A stretch of 64,000 bases of DNA from Pedobacter frigoris (GCF_005116445.1 NZ_SWBQ01000005.1:248001-312000), one strand, 5' to 3'. Shown: positions 6,726-16,836, counted from the stretch's first letter. Numbers and translations: made by a program. Notes: generated by a model from the sequence alone, not told the origin.

Positions 6726-8744
6726 ATGAATACAGGGGAAGACATACAGGGACTAAGGAAGATCATAGATTTTACGCGGCTGATCAGTTTATTTATATTA
6801 TCCATCCATTTCTACTTGTGCTGTTATCAGGCATTTGCAGGCTGGGGATTTACGGCAGGCATCACGGACAGGCTTATTGAGAATATTTCACGTACCGGAC
6901 TCTTTACCGGACTGTGGCGGGCAAAGTTTGCCTGTCTATTATTGCTGGTTGTTTCGCTCATCGGGGTAAAGGGAAAAAAGGATGAAAAGATAGAGGTCAG
7001 AAGTATCATTGCTTTTTTACTGACTGGACTGCTTCTATATTTTGTTGCAGCACTTGTTTTTTACCTGCCTGCAAGTTCATCTATCATTGCCATCTGCTAT
7101 ATCGGCATTACCTCCATTGGTTATATGTTGATTTTGACTGGCGGGGGGCAGTTGAGCCGATTGATCAAGGACAAGCTCAACAAGGATATATTCAACGAGG
7201 AGAATGAAACCTTTCCACAGGAAGAGCGATTGCTCGAAAACGAATATTCCATCAACCTACCAGCAAAGTATAGACTTGGGAAACAATTACGGGATAGTTA
7301 TATCAATGTGATCAATCCATTTCGGGGACTGCTGATTGCAGGAACGCCCGGAGCTGGTAAGAGTTATTTTGTTATCCGCCACATCATAGACCAACATATC
7401 AAAAAAGGGTTTTCGATGTTCCTATATGATTTTAAGTTTGATGACCTGAGCAAACTGGCTTATAACAAACTATTGAAATACGCCAAGAATTATCCAATAA
7501 AGCCCAAGTTTTTTGTAATCAACTTTGATGACTTGAACCGTACCCATCGTTGCAATCCCTTGCATCCAGAAAGTATGGAGGATATTACCGATGCAACTGA
7601 AGCCTCACGGACTATTATGATGGGACTCAACCGCGACTGGATTAAAAAGCAAGGCGATTTTTTTGTGGAATCCCCGATCAATTTTTTGACAGCCTGCATT
7701 TGGTATCTGCGCAAATATGAAAATGGGAAGTATTGCACCTTACCACATGTGATCGAGCTGATGCAGTCGGACTATGACCAGTTGTTTGCGGTACTGGAAA
7801 CGCAGGATGAGATCAAGGTCTTGATGAACCCCTTTATTTCAGCTTATCAAAGGGATGCGATGCCGCAGCTGGAAGGACAGATTGCTTCTGCTAAGATCGG
7901 GCTTGCAAGATTAGCTTCGCCCCAGCTCTATTATGTGCTCAGCGGTAATGATTTTACATTGGATGTCAATAATCCGCAGGAACCAAAGATCATTTGTGTG
8001 GGAAATAATCCGCAGAAACTGCAAGTTTACGGGGCAGTCCTATCGCTCTATATTTCTACCATGATCAAACTGGTCAACAGAAAAGGTCAACTCAAAAGCA
8101 GTCTGATCTTTGATGAGTTTCCAACGATCTATTTCAACAATATGGACTCACTAATTGCAACAGCAAGGAGCAACAAGGTTTCTACGGCTTTGGCTGTTCA
8201 GGATTTTAGCCAGCTTAAAAAGGATTATGGCGCAGAACAGGCTGATGTAATTACAGGGATAGTGGGAAATGTAATCAGCGGACAGGTGACCAATTCGACA
8301 GCTAAAACATTGTCGGAGAATTTTGGCAAGATTTCCCAGCAAAAGGATTCAATGAGCATTAATAGTAGCGATACGTCCATTACTAAGGCAACCCAGATGG
8401 ATTATGCCATTCCAGCTAGCAAGATTGCCACGCTTTCTTCGGGGGAATTTGTTGGGGTTGTTGCCGATAATCCAGAGCAGAAGATCAAGCTAAAAATGTT
8501 CCACTGTGAAATCCAGAATGACCATAAGGCAATTGCAAAGGAAGAAGCTGGTTATAAAGATATTCCGATCATTAAAAATGTTTCATCAGAAGATGTAATG
8601 GCAAACTATAACAGGATTAAGGAAGAGATTGCGGATTTGTTGATGGAAGAACTGAAGAAATTGCCGCCGCTCCAAACTACGACAGAAAAATCTGGTAAGA
8701 CCAAAAGCGAGGGTCCCCGAGCAGATAAGTCGGTTTCATTCTGA
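6726..8744 (+). CDS. VirD4/TraG-type coupling ATPase (T4CP)
   Basis: 672-residue inner-membrane hexameric ATPase family protein that links the relaxosome to the type IV secretion channel. Hydrophobic helices at about residues 17-40, 66-80, 93-113 and 117-138 form the membrane part. The Walker A motif GTPGAGKS is at 206-213 and the Walker B motif SLIFDEFPTIYF at 459-470. The later segment ATARSNKVSTALAVQDFSQLKKDYG is typical of the TraM recognition (TraD/VirD4) family. The ATG follows the relaxase stop by two bases. Co-location with mobC and relaxase supports this role rather than that of the separate VirB4-like TraG in the tra operon. Confidence 0.92.
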   Translation: MNTGEDIQGLRKIIDFTRLISLFILSIHFYLCCYQAFAGWGFTAGITDRLIENISRTGLFTGLWRAKFACLLLLVVSLIGVKGKKDEKIEVRSIIAFLLTGLLLYFVAALVFYLPASSSIIAICYIGITSIGYMLILTGGGQLSRLIKDKLNKDIFNEENETFPQEERLLENEYSINLPAKYRLGKQLRDSYINVINPFRGLLIAGTPGAGKSYFVIRHIIDQHIKKGFSMFLYDFKFDDLSKLAYNKLLKYAKNYPIKPKFFVINFDDLNRTHRCNPLHPESMEDITDATEASRTIMMGLNRDWIKKQGDFFVESPINFLTACIWYLRKYENGKYCTLPHVIELMQSDYDQLFAVLETQDEIKVLMNPFISAYQRDAMPQLEGQIASAKIGLARLASPQLYYVLSGNDFTLDVNNPQEPKIICVGNNPQKLQVYGAVLSLYISTMIKLVNRKGQLKSSLIFDEFPTIYFNNMDSLIATARSNKVSTALAVQDFSQLKKDYGAEQADVITGIVGNVISGQVTNSTAKTLSENFGKISQQKDSMSINSSDTSITKATQMDYAIPASKIATLSSGEFVGVVADNPEQKIKLKMFHCEIQNDHKAIAKEEAGYKDIPIIKNVSSEDVMANYNRIKEEIADLLMEELKKLPPLQTTTEKSGKTKSEGPRADKSVSF

Positions 8745-8798
8745 TCATGATTTTGTACAATTCTAATAGTAAATTTAGTTTCACCAAAACCAAATCAA

Positions 8799-9671
8799 AT
8801 GTTAGAAATACTCAGCTCCCGGTTACTTGGGAAAATGGAAAGCGAACTGGAAGAGATTTATCATGGGGAAGAAAACCTTCAGGAAAAAACGAACCTGACG
8901 CTCAAAAAATCTGCCCATCTCATAGGAATAATAAATAATCATGTCGCTACCAACGGATTTGAAGACCAAGAGCAGGAAATCGATTTTTTCCGCAATACGC
9001 TCCCAAGTTTTTATAGCCTCAAAATATTCTACGATGAAATTTATTTCATTGAGTTAAGGATGCCTATTGGTGGACAGAAAAAAGTTGTCAGTTTTTATCA
9101 AAGTGAAATTGATATTATCGAGCGGTTTTTTGAAAGGCATTGCTTCTTTTTTGGTTATTATAAGATGAATGCCACCGACCTCGATCATACCTTTTTTGTT
9201 CAGGATGTGAAACTAGACAGTGTGCTTTTGATGGGACTGGAAGAGGTCGAAAGTAATACTAGTACCCCGGTCAGCTATCTGTTTGCTAAGTTCAAGGCCT
9301 ATGAACAGGTGATGGTGATCTTAAAGCACAGGATGATGGAACAGATCAAAGGAAATATCAATTTCAGAACCACCGTCAAAACCTTGGATACATTGGTCTG
9401 GACTGGCGAAGTTATAAACCTTGTCGAACTGGCGTTTGGTATTTATCATACCAAACAGCTTAACAACGGTTCCGCTGGAATTGGTTCGATCTGCCATTGG
9501 TTGGGGGAAAGCTTCGGTGTAAATTTGGGCGTTCCATCTAAACGGTGGTCTGAAATTGCTCGTAGGACAACGATGAGCCATACTAGATTTTTGGATCAGA
9601 TGAAAAAAACGATCATTTCAAGAATTGAGGATGATGCAGCAAGAAAATCCGAACCATCTAATCTTATTTGA
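8799..9671 (+). CDS. rteC: RteC-family regulator (copy 1)
   Basis: 290 residues with the RteC domain. This includes FYSLKIFYDEIYFIELRMPIGG, FYQSEIDIIERFFERHCFFFGYYKMN and the C-terminal signature LVWTGEVINLVELAFGIYHTKQLNNG with TRFLDQMKKTIISRI. In CTnDOT, RteC is a DNA-binding activator of the excision operon; a similar role here is inferred. A paralogue is found at 28030-28887, upstream of the tra operon. The gene is the last of the mobilisation operon and ends at a perfect terminator. The ATG at 8799 is used; short overlapping frames are shadows. Confidence 0.88.
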   Translation: MLEILSSRLLGKMESELEEIYHGEENLQEKTNLTLKKSAHLIGIINNHVATNGFEDQEQEIDFFRNTLPSFYSLKIFYDEIYFIELRMPIGGQKKVVSFYQSEIDIIERFFERHCFFFGYYKMNATDLDHTFFVQDVKLDSVLLMGLEEVESNTSTPVSYLFAKFKAYEQVMVILKHRMMEQIKGNINFRTTVKTLDTLVWTGEVINLVELAFGIYHTKQLNNGSAGIGSICHWLGESFGVNLGVPSKRWSEIARRTTMSHTRFLDQMKKTIISRIEDDAARKSEPSNLI

Positions 9672-9683
9672 AAAGTAAAATAT

Positions 9684-9715
9684 CAAAAGTGGTTACCTTA
9701 CGCATAACCACTTTT
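9684..9715 (+). terminator. Intrinsic terminator of the mobilisation operon
   Basis: 12-bp stem CAAAAGTGGTTA / TAACCACTTTTG with an 8-base loop, 13 bases after the rteC stop. The T-run is short and interrupted by the stem end. Confidence 0.75.
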
Positions 9716-9749
9716 GGTAAAACACTAGTTCTGATTAATACTCATTTAA

Positions 9750-10511
9750 TTATTGGCCTTGAGCCTGTTCATCAGCCTGTGCGGCCAATTGGATTACATA
9801 GCCAACCAAGAAAGAATCGACGAATGAAAGCGCATAGTCACGGTCTATGGGCAACATGTCCTCGCTCAGTAGTTCTTTGTCGATAAAATGTTCCGCATTC
9901 CATAATGCACGGGTCAATTCTGGGTTTTCAGGTTCGATGCGCTCGAAGATGCGCTCAAACGAGCGATTTGCCGCTTTAATAAATTCATCACGATCATCTC
10001 TGTTGAGCGGGAGAAATGTGATTTTTGCGGTTGAATTACTTTCATTATCCTGAACGTATCTTTCATCCGGCAATAGGCGATAATCGTCATAGTAAACATC
10101 CTGTTCCCTTTCCAAAAATACCTCTTTAAATATCTGTAATCTAAAGTCGTCATCAATCGTAACTTTATTTTCAGTTTCTATGCGGGAGATGTATTCTTCC
10201 CAGTCCCGCACACTGACCCTGTCCATGTTATCGAACAGCAGGATTGCTAATTCAACTCTAGCAGGCAAAGCTTTTAGCAGCTCAACCCATTTGGTAAAGC
10301 CACATAACTTGGCAATGATATGCTGTGCATTCCCGAGTTTGAAGCTGTCTTCATTGATTTTGAAGTCAGGCACGAGCATATCGAACTTAAAATAATTCGG
10401 TTCGTAGTCGTAAACTTTACTTCCCAATTTTGGGTCGAAAGAAAAAGTTTGGGTTTTGAAATCTTTGTTAAGATTTTTTGATTGGATTTTTAAATACTCA
10501 ATAGGTGTCAT
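9750..10511 (-). CDS. Hypothetical protein of the ICE regulatory region
   Basis: 253 residues, no firm family. The N-terminal part (TPIEYLKIQSKNLNKDF, then AQHIIAKLCGFTKWVELLKALP at about residues 83-104) looks like the short helical module found before glyoxalase-like and ankyrin domains, in which a conserved G-[FY]-x-x-W marks a helix pair. The rest is acidic and charged (YYDDYRLLPDERYV, ERIFERIEPENPELTR) with no catalytic motif. There is no signal peptide or membrane segment, so it is probably cytosolic. It is encoded opposite to the mobilisation operon and upstream of nothing obvious. Confidence 0.6.
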   Translation of the reverse strand: MTPIEYLKIQSKNLNKDFKTQTFSFDPKLGSKVYDYEPNYFKFDMLVPDFKINEDSFKLGNAQHIIAKLCGFTKWVELLKALPARVELAILLFDNMDRVSVRDWEEYISRIETENKVTIDDDFRLQIFKEVFLEREQDVYYDDYRLLPDERYVQDNESNSTAKITFLPLNRDDRDEFIKAANRSFERIFERIEPENPELTRALWNAEHFIDKELLSEDMLPIDRDYALSFVDSFLVGYVIQLAAQADEQAQGQ

Positions 10512-10702
10512 AACACATTCCTGTTTAGAGCTACTTTATTATCCGGGGGTATTTGCGTTCGTCATCTTGTTTGGATAATAAGCAGGAAGGTTTGCATTAT
10601 TAAACAATTAATTGGCTGAATCTATCTTTACACGAACGGGAAAGCTTGCCAATAAGCTTAGGCAATTATAGAAATAAAAATTATCATTGTCAATACCTAG
10701 AT

Positions 10703-11062
10703 TCAAAATCGTAGTGCTTTTCTTTTATGGCCACCAATCGGATTGTTTGCCACATAGTTGATTGCTTCCTGCTCTATCTGGTCATTGCTTTTTATTCGAT
10801 AATTCAGCAATATCTCATTCAGCGCTTTTTTCTCGAACCTTAAATATTTACCATACTTCAAAAAAGGGATTTCGCCGCTGCTTGTTTTCTTGTACATCGC
10901 AGATTTGCTGAGGTTCATGAACATGCAGGCCTGCTCGATGTTTAAAATCTCATCCTCTTCGAGTGAAAATCCTTTTTTGGATAGCAAAGCTTCTATGCGT
11001 TTAACTGCACTGATCAGTTCGCTGATTGCTTCAGGCAATTGTTCAAAGGTTAATTTTTCCAT
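10703..11062 (-). CDS. Excisionase-like helix-turn-helix protein (copy 1)
   Basis: 119 residues. The N-terminal helix MEKLTFEQLPEAISELISAVKRIEALL is followed by a MerR/excisionase-type HTH at about 40-95. Its motif, LNIEQACMFMNLSKSAMYKKTSSGEIPFLKYGKYLRFEKKALNEIL, fits HTH_17. Proteins of this type are recombination directionality factors or regulators in Bacteroidota ICEs. The first 12 residues nearly match the second copy at 60211-60555 (MENLTFDQLPEAI), so the two are paralogues. Its distance from the integrase favours a regulatory role for this copy, but that is inference. Confidence 0.8.
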   Translation of the reverse strand: MEKLTFEQLPEAISELISAVKRIEALLSKKGFSLEEDEILNIEQACMFMNLSKSAMYKKTSSGEIPFLKYGKYLRFEKKALNEILLNYRIKSNDQIEQEAINYVANNPIGGHKRKALRF

Positions 11063-11124
11063 TTAATCTTTCCTTTTGTGGGTTATCACAAGAACTATCA
11101 TTTTTAATCTGGATGGATTCAGCA

Positions 11125-11691
11125 CTAAAATAGAGAGAACAACAAACTGTTCAGTTTCATCCGGAGAACTTTTATGGCCTTATGGATCTGTTTTTTGACA
11201 GTATCATCGGCAATGCCAAGTTCCTGTGCGATCTGGCTATGGCTCATGCCCTGTTTTCGGCTAAGCTCAAACACTTCCCTCATCTTTGTTGGAAGCTTGG
11301 AAACCTCCATCTCCACCTGTTGGGACAGTTCCCTGAACCTGACCTGCTCATCGGTGACAAATTCCCCCTTTTCGTAGATTTCCGAAAGCGAATCCAAATA
11401 AAATCCCTTTACCTTGCTGTGGCGGATCTTGCTGATGATGCGGTTACGTACCGACACATAGAGATAAGATTTGATAGAGCTGGTGATGTCAAGGGTTTCG
11501 CTGGCGTTCCAGATATTCGTGAATACGTCCTGCACGATGTCGACGGCTTCGTCTTCATCCTCCAGAAGCTTGGTGGCAAAACTGGCCAGTACCGCCCAGT
11601 ACCGGTTGTAGATTTCGGTGAACGCGGCACGGCTCTGCCCCTTGAGTAGTTCAAGCAGCTGATGGTCCGTGTATGTGCCGTCTAATTTCAT
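11125..11691 (-). CDS. ECF sigma factor, FecI-like, of the SusCD/RiPP locus
   Basis: 188 residues. Region 2 is at about 22-90 (AFTEIYNRYWAVLASFATKLL, DEAVDIVQDVFTNIW, SYLYVSVRNRIISKIR). Region 4 is at about 130-182 (LPTKMREVFELSRKQGMSHSQIAQELGIADDTVKKQIHKAIKVLR). This is the Bacteroidota FecI-type sigma factor that partners FecR anti-sigma factors. The gene is divergent from fecR; more often the two are co-directional. A promoter-like element upstream of fecR recurs upstream of the DsbD-alpha gene at 23.5 kb. This suggests that this sigma factor drives both, and probably responds to the SusC STN domain through FecR. Confidence 0.9.
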   Translation of the reverse strand: MKLDGTYTDHQLLELLKGQSRAAFTEIYNRYWAVLASFATKLLEDEDEAVDIVQDVFTNIWNASETLDITSSIKSYLYVSVRNRIISKIRHSKVKGFYLDSLSEIYEKGEFVTDEQVRFRELSQQVEMEVSKLPTKMREVFELSRKQGMSHSQIAQELGIADDTVKKQIHKAIKVLRMKLNSLLFSLF

Positions 11692-11832
11692 CTGGAGTTT
11701 GATTGGAGCTAGCTAAATTTACTTAAAATAACGGGCAATGTTAAATATTTATTTCCTAATTGTAATTCTTTTAACGTTTTTATTGCCCTTTCTTCCAGTT
11801 ATTTAACATTTAATTCCCCACATTTAAAAAAA

Positions 11833-11893
11833 TTCATTTTTTTCTGAATCCCGCGTACCACCTTGGGCCGAGCTGTGCGTCCTATTCTAAATG
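11833..11893 (+). promoter_or_regulatory. Probable ECF-sigma promoter, copy 1 (fecR-susCD operon)
   Basis: This 61-base segment aligns without gaps to 23532-23592. Shared blocks are TTCATTTTTTT, CGC[G/A]TACCACC, GAGCTGTGCGTCCTAT and AAATG. TACCACC followed at about 14 bases by GCGTCC has the geometry of an ECF -35/-10 pair, and CGTC is a common ECF -10 core. The fecR ATG is 24 bases downstream. Confidence 0.55.
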
Positions 11894-11916
11894 GGGGCAA
11901 ATATTCCCCTTGGCAT

Positions 11917-13065
11917 ATGGAAGAAAAACAGGCAAAAGAACTTTTGGACAAATACCTTTCCGGAGATTGCACCGAGCGGGAAAAAGCGGTCGTGGAAACA
12001 TGGTTCAATTTGCAGGCAACCAAAAAGGAAAGTCTGGGCATAGCTGATTTTGATGCGATCAACCAAAGAATCATGGAAGGTCTTCCAGAGGGTTCAGTCA
12101 TTAGGCCAACAAAAGCTAAGTTATGGCCTCGTCTTGCCGTTGTTGCTTCTATAGCTTTAGCGGTAATGGTGGGTGGTTATTATTATTACGACAGTATAAA
12201 TGAAAATAATATTCCCCAGATCGCCCAACAGCATGATATTGCTCCGGGCAAGGATGGGGCAACGCTGACCTTGGCCGACGGAAGGAGGATCCTGATCAAC
12301 GATGCGCTGGCTGGAAATATTGCCAGTCAGTCGGGGGTTAAGATTTATAAGACTGCGGACGGCCAGATCATTTACGAAGTGACGGATCAGCAATCAGGAT
12401 CTTCACAGTACAATACCTTAACTACCTCAGCAGGGGAACAGACACGGGTGCGTTTGCCTGATGGTTCGATAGTGTTTTTAAATGCGGCCTCTTCACTCAA
12501 ATATCCGGTAAGTTTTGCTAAATCAGCGGCCAGGCGGGTTTCTTTAACGGGTGAGGGCTATTTTGAGATTGCCAAATCTTTTGCCTCAATCGGGGGACAA
12601 CGGACTAGGCAGTCTTTTGTGGTGGAAAGCCGTGGTCAGCAGGTGGAGGTATTAGGTACGCATTTCAACATCAACAGTTATGCGGATGAGGCTGAGGTGG
12701 CGACGACTTTGATTGAAGGGAGCGTGAAGGTGTCGCGAGCCGGTAAAGAGGTGATCCTGAAACCTGGGCAGCAGGCGCTGAATAAAGAAAATGCATTTGT
12801 GGTGGCGGCAGTGGATACGGAAAGCATTACGGACTGGAAGGATGGTGATTTTCACTTTGAACATGCGGATTTTCGTTCGGTGATGCGCAAGATCGGCAGG
12901 TGGTACAATGTGGAGGTAGTCTATGATGCCTCGGTACCGGACAACATTACCTCCAACGGTCTGATATCGCGAAATAATAAATTATCGGAAGTATTGAAGT
13001 CTATTGAGAAGGCCGGAGAGGTGCATTTCAGGATACAGGGAAATAAAGTATACGTCACCAAATAA
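11917..13065 (+). CDS. FecR-family anti-sigma factor
   Basis: 382 residues from the ATG at 11917. An upstream TTG (11863) lies inside the promoter-like element and is not used. The N-terminal cytosolic part (EEKQAKELLDKYLSGDCTEREKAVVETWF) binds the sigma factor. One membrane helix is at about residues 72-88 (LAVVASIALAVMVGGYYYY). The periplasmic FecR domain follows (RLPDGSIVFLNAASSLKYPVSF, TGEGYFEIAKS, VEVLGTHFNINSYADE, TLIEGSVKV). The C-terminal DUF4974/STN-like end (DFRSVMRKIGRWYNVEVVYD, LSEVLKSIEKAGEVHFRI) is where the SusC N-terminal STN domain should dock. It starts the operon with susC and susD. Confidence 0.93.
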   Translation: MEEKQAKELLDKYLSGDCTEREKAVVETWFNLQATKKESLGIADFDAINQRIMEGLPEGSVIRPTKAKLWPRLAVVASIALAVMVGGYYYYDSINENNIPQIAQQHDIAPGKDGATLTLADGRRILINDALAGNIASQSGVKIYKTADGQIIYEVTDQQSGSSQYNTLTTSAGEQTRVRLPDGSIVFLNAASSLKYPVSFAKSAARRVSLTGEGYFEIAKSFASIGGQRTRQSFVVESRGQQVEVLGTHFNINSYADEAEVATTLIEGSVKVSRAGKEVILKPGQQALNKENAFVVAAVDTESITDWKDGDFHFEHADFRSVMRKIGRWYNVEVVYDASVPDNITSNGLISRNNKLSEVLKSIEKAGEVHFRIQGNKVYVTK

Positions 13066-13158
13066 ATATTATTACCTATCGATACAATCAACTTAACCAT
13101 TAACAACTAACCAAAAAACATGAAACAATTTTTACGACAGCGACATTAGGGAATAAAG

Positions 13159-13188
13159 CAAACCAGAAATGCGGACACTCCTGGTTTG
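13159..13188 (+). terminator. Hairpin between fecR and susC, possible attenuator
   Basis: 8-bp stem CAAACCAG / CTGGTTTG with a 14-base loop in the 216-base gap between fecR and susC. There is no strong T-tract. It may lower read-through into susC or stabilise its transcript. A nine-codon ORF (MKQFLRQRH) just before it (13120-13149) resembles a start fragment of a SusC-like gene and may be a remnant. Confidence 0.35.
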
Positions 13189-13281
13189 TGTTTGGAACAA
13201 TTCAAAAAATTCAAAGTGTTAACCGCAGCAAGCCAAAGTTTTCGACGACATGGGGCTGCTGCATAGAACCAAACTAAACAA

Positions 13282-16200
13282 ATGTACGATATTATATCAC
13301 CATTTGGTAGGCTTCGGCTATACCACAAAATTATGCTAATAATGCGCTTAACCACCGTTATACTCATAGCATCCCTTATGCAGGTCAGTGCGGCGTCCTT
13401 CGGGCAGCGCATTACCCTGAACAAAACCAATGCGTCCTTATTTTCTGTGCTGAAGGATATCAGGAAGCAGAGCGGGTTTGATTTTTATTATGAAGAAAAG
13501 ACGAATTTGCAGGATCAGAAGGTTAGTCTTTCGATTTCCAATGCGACTTTGGAGGAAGCGCTTTCTACTGCGCTAAAAGGTCTTGATCTTGTTTATGAAA
13601 TTGACGGGAAGATTGTGTCTATTAAAAATAAGAAGGTGCCTTCCTTTCTGGATCGCTTGGCTGAGCGCTGGGCTGCTATTGATGTTCGGGGTAAGGTGGT
13701 TGACAATAAAAACGGCCCGCTTATAGGTGCTACGATAACCATTAAGGGAACGACAAGATCTGTCAGAACTGGAGATGATGGAGAGTTTAGATTAACAGAT
13801 GTGGACGAGAAGGCGGTTCTAGTGATTTCTTATTTGGGATATGAAATTAGGGAGGTAAGTGCTAAATATGACTTGGGTACTATTACGATGATAGTCACTG
13901 AAGCTAAGCTTGATGAGGTAAGTGTAGTGAGTACGGGCTATCAAACCATTCCAAAAGAAAGGGCGACTGGTAGTTTCGTGCAGATTGACAATGAACTTCT
14001 AAATCGCAGGGTTGGAACAAACATTTTGGATCGGCTGAACGGTGTAGCCAGTGGCGTCTTCTTTAACGGCACTGCTTCAAATACAATTGCAACGACGGTA
14101 AATAACAGGAACAACGGTATCACCATACGTGGACAAAATTCATTTAGCACGACCACAGCGCAACCTCTGATTGTAGTTGACAATTTTCCGTATGAAGGTG
14201 AGATTAATAATATCAACCCAAATGACATAGAATCGGTTACGGTGCTAAAAGATGCCGCCTCAGCTTCCATCTGGGGTGCCAGGGCGGGAAACGGCGTAAT
14301 TGTAATTACCACAAAGAAGGGTGCTAAGAATCAAAAGATGAAAGTGGAGCTTAATAGTAATGTTACGATAATTGATAAGCCGGACTTGTACAATAGTAAA
14401 GATTTTCTGAACTCAAGTAGTTATATTGAAGTAGAGAAGGTATTATTTGATGCGGGATTCTTCAATTCAGATATTACCAATACATCGGCAAGACCAACAG
14501 TTTCACCGGCCGTCGAGTTATTTGCTTTATTGCGGGCAGCAACTAATGATGCTGATAAAGCAGCAATCAATGCAAGGATAGGTGCCTTGAAACAATATGA
14601 CGTGCGTGATGATTATGATAAGTATGTGTATCAGAAAGCCGTAAATCAGCAGTATTCGCTAGGAATCAGAGGTGGCGGAGATAACCTGTCTTATTCATTA
14701 AGTTTGGGTTACGACAATAATTTAAACAGTTTGATTGGTAATTCATACACCAGGACAACAGTAAATTCTACAAATACCTATACACCGGTTAAAAACCTAG
14801 ATCTCACTGCTAGTATTAACTACAGCCAAAACAAAACTACCGAAAACAATGAATTTGGCTATAAGACTTATACAGGAACAGGTGGAACTAAATACAACTA
14901 TCTATATCCGTACGCAAGATTAGCCGATGATAACGGAAATCCCTTATCTGTTGACAATAGTATTAGAATGTCTTACCTGGATTTAATGGAAAGCAGGGGT
15001 TTCCTAGATTGGCACTACCGTCCGTTGAATGAAATCAAGACAAATGATTACACGACTAAAATAAATGATTTGACCATGCGGCTTTCAGCCAGATATAAGA
15101 TTCAGCCTTCGCTGAATGCAGAGGTAATTTATCAGAATGAGAAGCAGATCATTGACAGAAACAACCTGAAAAGCCAGGATACCTATTATACACGTAATTT
15201 GATCAACAAATATTCAGTATACAACGCTGCAACTGGAAAAGTAACCTATGTATTTCCATTGGGTGGAATACTGACCAAAGGTAATTATGACTGGAGTAAC
15301 TACAATGTAAGGGGCCAATTAAATTACAACGAAAAAATTGGTCAGCATGAGATAAATGCCATTGGTGGTGCGGAACTAAGGGAACTCAGTAATGAGGGCT
15401 TTACAAGATTATCTTATGGTTACGACGATCAGTTTGGTACTTCGGTGCCCACTCTTGATTTTGTAACAAGTTATCCAACCAATCCATCTAGTTCAGCTAG
15501 GATACCAAGTCTATCATCCAGCATAAGTGGGTTCACAAATAGATATTTATCCTACTATGCGAATGCGGGTTATACCTACAATGAAAAATATACCTTAACC
15601 CTAAGTGGTAGAAAAGATGGAGCCAATTTGTTTGGTGTAAATACCAATGATAAGGTTACCCCTTTGTGGTCAGCAGGTGCAGGCTGGGACATTAGTAAGG
15701 AGTCTTTCTACAATGCGGAAATTGTACCTTATTTGAGATTAAGGACGTCCTATGGGTATAATGGAAATGTGAACAGGAATGGTACGGCTTTACTGACAGG
15801 CTCTTACACCACCGACCCAATAACTGGGGCTAAAATCATTTCTGGAGCTACTGCTCCCAATCCAGACTTAAGATGGGAAAAGATCAAGAACATCAATATC
15901 GGGATAGATTTTGCCTCTAAAAATGACATCTTAAGAGGTACTATTGAAGGATTTTATAAAAAAGGATTTGATTTGTTCCAAGCTACGGCATTAGCACCAC
16001 AGACTGGTTTTACCAGTTATAATGCAAATGCAGCAAATTCACAGTCAAAAGGAATTGACCTGACTTTGCAAAGTCAAAATCTTCGTGGAATTATTGGTTG
16101 GAACTCTACGTTGTTATTGAGTACATTAAACGATAAAGTTGTCAAATATGATCCACCATTGACTAGTAACAGCATTACAGGTTTGGGGTTTGTCGTCGGC

Positions 16201-16836
16201 TATCCTATGTATTCCATGTTTAGCTATAAATGGGCTGGATTAAATGCAACAAATGGCAACCCGGTGGGTTATTTAAATGGAAAGACAAGCGAAGAATACA
16301 CGGCTATTCGCAACAACTTCAAACCGGACAGTTTAGTATATAGTGGTTCAGCAAGGCCGACGGTTTTTGGCTTTTTAAGGAATGACTTCACATACAAAGG
16401 ATTTAATCTATCGGTAAATGTGAGTTACAACCTCGGCTATGTATTTAGACGAAACACTACATCTTTGAATTACCGGGACGTGTTGTTAACCAGACAACAT
16501 GAGGACTATGATTTGAGGTGGAAGCAAGTTGGAGATGAATCAAAAACAGATGTTCCTTCTTTAGTTTATCCTAATAATAGCGATAGGAGCACCTTCTATC
16601 AGTATTCAGAAGTACTTGTCGAGAAAGCAGATAATGTTAGGATACAAGATATTCGGTTTGGATATGACTTTTCGCCGAACATATTGAATAATCTTTCCAT
16701 ACGACGGTTACAGGTATTTGCATATGGAAACAACATTGGAATAATCTGGAGGAAGAATAAACTTGGCATAGATCCAGATGCTGGCCTATTTTCCAATCCC
16801 CGGTCTATTGCGTTCGGTTTATCCGCAAACTTTTAA
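13282..16836 (+). CDS. SusC/RagA-like TonB-dependent transporter with STN signalling domain
   Basis: 1184-residue outer-membrane protein. A signal peptide at about residues 17-41 (RLTTVILIASLMQVSAASFGQ) is followed by an STN domain at about 45-115 (ASLFSVLKDIRKQSGFDFYYE). Next come a carboxypeptidase-regulatory-like beta domain at 134-212 (VRGKVVDNKNGPLIGATITIKG), a plug at about 213-355 (VVSTGYQTIPKERATGSF, VLKDAASASIWGARAGNGVIVITTKKG) and a 22-strand barrel. With SusD it should form a lidded importer energised by TonB. The STN domain signals through FecR to the sigma factor. The substrate is unknown; the nearby LanB and precursor raise the possibility of a peptide. Confidence 0.95.
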   Translation: MYDIISPFGRLRLYHKIMLIMRLTTVILIASLMQVSAASFGQRITLNKTNASLFSVLKDIRKQSGFDFYYEEKTNLQDQKVSLSISNATLEEALSTALKGLDLVYEIDGKIVSIKNKKVPSFLDRLAERWAAIDVRGKVVDNKNGPLIGATITIKGTTRSVRTGDDGEFRLTDVDEKAVLVISYLGYEIREVSAKYDLGTITMIVTEAKLDEVSVVSTGYQTIPKERATGSFVQIDNELLNRRVGTNILDRLNGVASGVFFNGTASNTIATTVNNRNNGITIRGQNSFSTTTAQPLIVVDNFPYEGEINNINPNDIESVTVLKDAASASIWGARAGNGVIVITTKKGAKNQKMKVELNSNVTIIDKPDLYNSKDFLNSSSYIEVEKVLFDAGFFNSDITNTSARPTVSPAVELFALLRAATNDADKAAINARIGALKQYDVRDDYDKYVYQKAVNQQYSLGIRGGGDNLSYSLSLGYDNNLNSLIGNSYTRTTVNSTNTYTPVKNLDLTASINYSQNKTTENNEFGYKTYTGTGGTKYNYLYPYARLADDNGNPLSVDNSIRMSYLDLMESRGFLDWHYRPLNEIKTNDYTTKINDLTMRLSARYKIQPSLNAEVIYQNEKQIIDRNNLKSQDTYYTRNLINKYSVYNAATGKVTYVFPLGGILTKGNYDWSNYNVRGQLNYNEKIGQHEINAIGGAELRELSNEGFTRLSYGYDDQFGTSVPTLDFVTSYPTNPSSSARIPSLSSSISGFTNRYLSYYANAGYTYNEKYTLTLSGRKDGANLFGVNTNDKVTPLWSAGAGWDISKESFYNAEIVPYLRLRTSYGYNGNVNRNGTALLTGSYTTDPITGAKIISGATAPNPDLRWEKIKNINIGIDFASKNDILRGTIEGFYKKGFDLFQATALAPQTGFTSYNANAANSQSKGIDLTLQSQNLRGIIGWNSTLLLSTLNDKVVKYDPPLTSNSITGLGFVVGYPMYSMFSYKWAGLNATNGNPVGYLNGKTSEEYTAIRNNFKPDSLVYSGSARPTVFGFLRNDFTYKGFNLSVNVSYNLGYVFRRNTTSLNYRDVLLTRQHEDYDLRWKQVGDESKTDVPSLVYPNNSDRSTFYQYSEVLVEKADNVRIQDIRFGYDFSPNILNNLSIRRLQVFAYGNNIGIIWRKNKLGIDPDAGLFSNPRSIAFGLSANF